Origin: Macrocystis pyrifera
Taxonomy: Eukaryota > Sar > Phaeophyceae > Laminariales > Laminariaceae
Direction: 5' to 3'
Assembly (NCBI GenBank): GCA_031763025.1
Contig: JASSKH010000001.1
Span: 16,283,142 to 16,347,141 of the forward strand
Length of the DNA stretch: 64,000 nt
Both the position numbers and the translations under genes were made by a program. Positions 62,577 to 64,000 of the stretch are shown here, piece after piece. A model generated the notes under the pieces. That model was not told the origin of the DNA. It saw only the letters and a program-made list of their open reading frames with translations, and ran no database searches. Each line of letters begins with the position of its first letter. Positions within the stretch are counted from its first letter, which is position 1.

Positions 62577-62664
62577 GGGATGAGGTGTCGGCCGGGGTGG
62601 GGGTGGGCATGGTCATGGCGTCGGGTTTGGAATTGCGGTGGGAGGGGTGTGGGAAGTGCGGCAT
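43395..62664 (-). CDS. PNUTS (PPP1R10)-like nuclear scaffold protein, about 9 exons
   Basis: Proposed exons, from the 5' end: 62664-61930, 56322-56158, 53409-53275, 52090-52025, 51445-49863 (compound), 47900-47743, 47405-47254, 45963-44971 and 43883-43395. Exons 1-3 join in phase into a TFIIS N-terminal (LW) domain. A KKVGW motif fits the RVxF consensus for docking protein phosphatase 1. An RGG region and a CX9CX4CX3H zinc finger lie at the C-terminus. Animal PNUTS has these four elements in this order; it is a nuclear PP1 scaffold acting on RNA polymerase II termination. The role here is inferred from architecture. The frame changes at poly-C tracts near 51318, 50086 and 45177, and the exon 5-6 phase is unresolved, so the exact protein (about 1,450 residues) is provisional. 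A different LW/CCCH nuclear protein is the alternative. Confidence 0.75.
43884..44970 (-). other. PNUTS-like intron 8, splitting the zinc finger
   Basis: A loose repeat of GCGG.TAGAAACCCCT-type motifs lies at about 44380-44800, and a (GAG)n run near 43970-44000. The phase-0 intron falls between the first and second zinc ligands. Confidence 0.6.
44971..45963 (-). CDS. PNUTS-like exon 8 (Q/P-rich, RGG region, first zinc ligand)
   Basis: It begins SLSHQALSTPSNVHLTLPAL and continues as Ala/Pro/Gln-rich sequence with poly-Q and poly-P runs. After a 12-nt C-run (45172-45183) the coding frame shifts, giving RGGGKGGRGGGRWERDGD and KGRIKSDYCRYYNSKTQ, the first cysteine of the CCCH finger. The donor is ACGCAG|GTGAGT, phase 0. 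The homopolymer shift may be a sequencing error or real length variation. Confidence 0.8.
45996..46520 (-). repeat. poly-C repeat family R1, near full length; tail forms exon 8 pyrimidine tract
   Basis: On the minus strand it runs from GGTTGGGTTGGCGACGGTTG to ATGGTCATACGACCATGCAT, then a 17-nt poly-C (46012-45996). This continues as a T-run (45995-45986) into the exon 8 acceptor at 45964. The terminal GAGTAC is altered to GGGCAC. Confidence 0.88.
46898..47110 (-). repeat. poly-C repeat family R1, 3' part
   Basis: On the minus strand: GTTCTTACTAGGATGCAGTC, GCTTCTCGCTTGGTGCAAGC, ACTACGGCCATGCATGAGAT, two GAGTAC units, then poly-C. It is in the same intron (7) and orientation as the copy at 46520. 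Confidence 0.88.
47254..47405 (-). CDS. PNUTS-like exon 7
   Basis: It encodes VTLQSVRALDEALASVDPHA, ANALRSRFAQEPRLLTALLV and SEGQVNHALL. This is a compact helical segment; I know of no named domain. The acceptor is CTGACAG|G and the donor GCTCAG|GTCAGC, phase 2. It joins exons 6 and 8 in frame. Confidence 0.8.
47743..47900 (-). CDS. PNUTS-like exon 6 (glutamine-rich helix)
   Basis: It encodes DEVNMYKIPFFMDAELEQMH, then ASLEQQQQELKQEQLKQEQ and PSQPVK. The imperfect KQEQL repeat suggests a coiled coil. The acceptor is TTGTGCAG|A and the donor GTCAAG|GTATGG. The incoming phase (1) does not match the proposed end of exon 5, so a small exon may be missing between them. Confidence 0.72.
48230..48935. 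repeat. 232-bp satellite, three units
   Basis: TTGGAGTACTGCTCTGGTCC starts at 48319, 48551 and 48783, exactly 232 bp apart. AACTCACCGACGGGGAGG follows with the same period. Inside each unit is a small GGGCTACTGCTCGGCCTACTG repeat. It lies in PNUTS-like intron 5. Confidence 0.92.
49562..49666. mobile_element. MITE-A copy (105 bp)
   Basis: TTACGGGGGACCGCAGTAAA to TTTACTATGGTCCCCCGTAA with TA flanks. It lies in PNUTS-like intron 5. Confidence 0.9.
49863..51445 (-). CDS. PNUTS-like exon 5 region (coiled coil, basic RG-rich part, PP1-docking motif)
   Basis: It starts after GTCGAGCAG with KKEAENKLKTEADEAEKKKK. Later parts in other frames look coding: PSKALPKSGIIRDMDPPFV and GRFFVGRKFPGRGRGRF, then RKARPAGKKVGWADRAGK with VKEFHSDDA, and ARKKPMVTTVVWRRPGPYEE near the end. 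Frame changes occur at C-runs 51311-51325 and 50079-50094 (G or C on the plus strand). A further change near 50665-50750 could be a short intron (CTCG|GTGAGA ... CGGGAG). The region ends at GAGCAG|GTGGGA. It is coding with fair confidence, but the exact structure is not settled. Confidence 0.6.
52025..52090 (-). CDS. PNUTS-like exon 4 (coiled coil start)
   Basis: It encodes GDKGEIANRRKELDGLHDKL then KA, a charged helix. The acceptor is TTGCGCTGCAG|G and the donor AAAGCG|GTGAGA, phase 0. An R1 copy ends 58 bp upstream of the acceptor. Confidence 0.8.
52133..52680 (-). repeat. poly-C repeat family R1, full-length copy upstream of exon 4
   Basis: On the minus strand it has the same block order as the 24521 copy, including the T-run, AACTCATTGAAGCTGTCATC, two GAGTAC units (52172-52167 and 52154-52149) and a C-tail. 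The exon 4 acceptor is 58 bp past the end. It shares the CATCTCTCCTATCGAGTACA end variant with the 24521 copy. Confidence 0.92.
53275..53409 (-). CDS. PNUTS-like exon 3 (LW domain end)
   Basis: It encodes ILPVTYSSLMQSDAGKALKA, VNKHSDEGIRKQAKVVISHW and RTALV. The GKAL..VNKHSDE.IRKQAK...W signature is the end of a TFIIS N-terminal domain. The acceptor is GGGACCAG|A and the donor TTGGTG|GTGAGC, phase 0. An R2 copy with a C-tail lies 78 bp upstream of the acceptor. Confidence 0.9.
53480..53560 (-). repeat. poly-C repeat family R2 upstream of exon 3
   Basis: On the minus strand: TGCTCCGTCTCGAAAGGGAT, GCGTGGTCAATGGTCAAATG, ACTTCAGGCAAGGAACAAAT, GAGTAC, then a short C-run. The exon 3 acceptor is 78 bp downstream. 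Confidence 0.88.
53640..53960. repeat. minisatellite, about 80-bp degenerate units (block 1)
   Basis: Units share a TTTCGAG(C/T)GCAAAACAGGAAAAGG core and GGGTAGGG-rich parts, with about 78-85 bp spacing. The same unit recurs at 55295-55535. Confidence 0.75.
53965..54112. repeat. dispersed repeat shared with 2398-2525
   Basis: ACCCGTCGACATCCGGCACA, CAGTGTCCGTGCCGATTCT and TTCTGTGGTCACAAAGCTAC match ACTCGTCGACATCCAGCAAG, AGTGTCCGTGCTGATTCT and TCTGTGGTCACAGACTAC near the left end. About three quarters of the bases agree. Confidence 0.7.
54135..54998. mobile_element. possible non-autonomous TIR element, about 860 bp
   Basis: The left end has GACATATATAAAACTCAAGA and GGCGATATTT. The right end, read in reverse, has GACACATATAAAACTCGAGA and CGCGATATTTGACC. 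Internal ATATAAAACTC motifs repeat. No transposase was recognised. It lies between the two minisatellite blocks. Confidence 0.5.
54826..54875. other. perfect hairpin, 22-bp stem with A6 loop
   Basis: ACACAAATATATGCTTGGGG and TA, six A, then the exact inverse TACCCCAAGCATATATTTGT. No mismatch over 22 bp. The loop is AAAAAA on the plus strand. Confidence 0.92.
55295..55535. repeat. minisatellite, about 80-bp degenerate units (block 2)
   Basis: GGGGTCAGCGTGGGGGGAAT, TCGAGTGCAAAGAAGGAAAA and related units match block 1. Confidence 0.72.
55903..56040. repeat. dispersed repeat related to 11650-11800
   Basis: AGTCGACGGGGGAAGAAAAG and CTCGCGATGAAAATGCAAGG match the ABCG intron 4 copy. Similarity to the SINE body is weak. 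Confidence 0.45.
56158..56322 (-). CDS. PNUTS-like exon 2 (LW domain core)
   Basis: It encodes LELLIHSKGDAEVMKGFVER, RGLTFIKGWLAEE and MMKLLLSVAK. The pattern (FVxRRGLxxIKxWL) is typical of TFIIS N-terminal/LW domains. The acceptor follows a TTTTCTCTCTAG tract; the donor is GCTAAG|GTGATG, phase 0. Confidence 0.85.
57070..57290 (+). repeat. degenerate 24-30-bp repeat (CCAACGGATCTATTG)
   Basis: GCCAACGGATCTATTGAACC and variants recur about seven times. They give an in-frame PPTDLL theme in a 76-codon plus-strand frame (57052-57282). A minisatellite is more likely than a gene. Confidence 0.7.
58012..58084. mobile_element. MITE-C copy
   Basis: AGTGCAGTCTCGTTTTGGGG ACAAAC and the inverse GTTTGTCCCCAAAATGGGAC TGCAGT. 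Arms are about 27 bp with a 20-bp spacer. It is better preserved than the 34658 copy. Confidence 0.8.
58361..58446. mobile_element. MITE-B copy
   Basis: ATACCAATCTGGGCGTAAAT and GTTCCTTATATTTCCGACCA. A related, more diverged element follows at about 58561-58647 (TACCACTCTGGCAGGGGACA to TTTCCTAACAGAGAGCGATA). Confidence 0.6.
58960..59172 (-). repeat. GATC-rich fold-back family, single arm, inverse
   Basis: ACCCAGGAAACAGGTGCTGT, CTCCCACCCGGTATCGTACA and TAAATCATAAGGTGGGAATG match the right arm of the 14865-15515 element. Confidence 0.72.
60119..60278. repeat. three-unit tandem repeat, about 53 bp
   Basis: GTCAGTCAGGGGATCAACC, GTCAGTCAAGGGGTCAAACC and GTCAGTCGAGGAGTCAAACC begin successive units at about 60119, 60171 and 60225. 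A poly-G run of about 30 nt follows. A similar GATCAGTCAAAAGGAGTC motif lies at 32512. Confidence 0.75.
61930..62664 (-). CDS. PNUTS-like exon 1 (proline-rich N-terminus, start of LW domain)
   Basis: The first in-frame ATG is 62664; upstream the frame has only non-ATG codons. A Pro/His/Ser-rich region includes 18 consecutive prolines from a 54-nt C-run. The end, TPAEDSLLKTLKLTTTG and GLDGLMRVMINAPD, is the first part of the LW domain. The donor is CCAGAT|GTGAGT, phase 0. The start is uncertain because of the homopolymer. Confidence 0.7.
62521..62574. repeat. 54-nt poly-G run (poly-C in the coding sense)
   Basis: An uninterrupted homopolymer within PNUTS-like exon 1, read as 18 prolines on the minus strand. 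Flanking sequence on both sides is also G-rich. Confidence 0.95.
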
Positions 62665-64000
62665 GTTGAACGGTATTGACGCGGGAGAGGAAAACAAGGG
62701 GGGAGGGGGGGGAGGAAACGCCTCAGTCTTGTGAAAACCGAGTCTGCTTGACGTGATATGTACAGCTATACACCGGGTCCTGGGTGACTATCTAAGTGAT
62801 ACACATACGATGCACGTCGAACGATGCAACGAGATGTGGGCGTCGGTGAAATATCCAATCCGTATAGCTTTGCACTGCCCAACTCTACATAATTAATACG
62901 CACTACCTGCCTGCTGTTTCATCGGATTGGGTGCGTTAGGTATTGTGGGTGGTTTGCACGAGAATGGGTGGATTGGGGGCGCTCAAGTAAAGATTGTGTG
63001 TATGTTACGAGGAAGGGACATCAGCAGCAGTGAGTGGGGGAAATGAAGCGTGGTGGGGGGGGGGGGGGGGGGGGGGAGAACGAACGCCTTGAGCCACGTT
63101 AAACCGAGTCTGCCTTACGTACTATTAATACCTGGTACCTGGCATAATATTTTTTTTAAATCACACATACCTGGTACATCGGTATTCTACCAGGGGATGG
63201 GATACATAAGCATTTGATGCTTGGTGCAACGGGAGTTTTTGCAAGCTGCGCATCAATTTTTTCCGCTCGACTCCATGTATGTACCACTAACAACACCACT
63301 CCACCATCCCGACATAAAACCAAGAACCGTCTACATACTCGCTCGATGCAAGCCCTTCGATCTACTGCTCAACAATGAAGCTTTGCGCACGACGGGATGA
63401 TGGGACATCGTTATGATACAGCACTACCGGTACACCGGCACCATTAAGCATCACACAATCGATTCCAACTTCCAAATAACCACGTACGTGCTCTTACCTG
63501 GTGAACAAATACATCAACTACAACGCCAGAGTCAACAAGTACTCCTTTTTTTGTGCTTCAGTTTGCCCGTTATTTCCAGCGCTTTTCGCGGGTCAGGTCA
63601 AACCCCACGGGTCGGTTCAGCTGACCCGACCCGACCCGCGATATTTTGGGGTGTGTTGACTTGACCCGACCCCACCCGCGAGATTTTGAAAGCTTCTTGA
63701 CCCGACCCGACCCGCGAGATTTACAAAACCGTTGACCCGACCCGACCCCACCCGAGAGATTTGAAAATCTCCTGACCCGACCGGCGAGATTTCAAACCTC
63801 CTCACCCGACCCGACCCGACCCGCCACGGACGATTGATCCGAGAGACCGTTCATCTTGACCCGCAGGTACGACCCGCGGATTCGGCCTGTGGGTCGACAC
63901 TTGAAAAACAATTTAATATTCATTTTTGTGCCCAGCAGCGACCTGACTGCCTGTAGTGGGGTATGGATAGATGTGGGCATGCGTGTACGGATGTGGCTGG
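62665..64000. other. right-end intergenic region
   Basis: It contains the upstream region of the PNUTS-like gene, a pyrimidine-rich leader (sense) just before the ATG, and a 22-nt poly-G run near 63055-63077. The array at 63595-63850 is listed separately. Nothing coding was recognised; segment 63080-63590 has only TACCTGGTA-type palindromic motifs. Confidence 0.6.
63595..63850. repeat. GACCCGACCCGACCCGCGAGATTT tandem array
   Basis: Units of about 30-37 bp made of GACCCGACCCGACCC plus a CGCGAGATTTNNAAA spacer, about six or seven copies. The same theme lies inverted at 34775-34935. Confidence 0.85.

Noticed and set aside
1-64000. Searched for reverse transcriptase, integrase, capsid, envelope or DNA-transposase proteins
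   Set aside because: None was recognised in any frame. All mobile elements seen are short and non-coding.

Overview
This is eukaryotic nuclear DNA of mixed base composition (roughly half GC). It carries two long, intron-rich genes on opposite strands, the first part of a third gene, and many non-coding repeats. The large introns, the lack of any operon-like packing, the abundant poly-G/poly-C and trinucleotide tracts, and the domain types suggest a large-genome alga or other protist. A brown alga or related stramenopile would fit, but this placement is only an inference from style. No tRNA, rRNA, CRISPR, bacterial feature, viral or retroelement protein was recognised.

Left end (1-1976): the minus strand carries the first coding exon of an inositol-polyphosphate 5-phosphatase-like protein. 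A 338-bp divergent intergenic stretch separates it from the ABC transporter gene.

Positions 1977-33644 (plus strand): a complete ABCG-type half-transporter. I resolved 18 exons and 17 introns. Every junction is in phase, and together they encode 676 residues: a hydrophobic N-terminal segment, one complete nucleotide-binding domain (Walker A, Q-loop, signature, Walker B, D-loop, H-loop), then six likely membrane spans. Coding sequence is about 2.0 kb of a 31.7-kb gene. One intron has a GC donor that splits Walker A. One 3' splice site lies inside a recent 175-bp tandem duplication.

Positions 33645-43394: intergenic, about 9.7 kb of repeats with no gene recognised.

Positions 43395-62664 (minus strand): a gene for a PNUTS (PPP1R10)-like nuclear protein. 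Its parts, in order, are a proline-rich N-terminus, a TFIIS N-terminal (LW) domain spread over three exons, a coiled coil, a KKVGW motif fitting the PP1-docking RVxF consensus, a Q/P-rich region, an RGG region, a CCCH zinc finger split by an intron, and an RD-rich tail. Several coding stretches change frame at poly-C tracts, which suggests unstable or mis-sequenced homopolymers. The right end (62665-64000) is intergenic, with a GACCCG-rich array.

Repeats: the commonest is a roughly 540-bp family whose sense 3' end reads ATGAGTAC followed by a poly-C tail. In both large genes its C-tail lies just upstream of real 3' splice sites (four cases), and antisense copies lie just downstream of 5' splice sites (two cases). 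This is the most interesting pattern in the window. Also present are a uniform 105-bp TA-flanked MITE (nine copies), a second short MITE, several fold-back elements, a tRNA-derived SINE, and tandem arrays.
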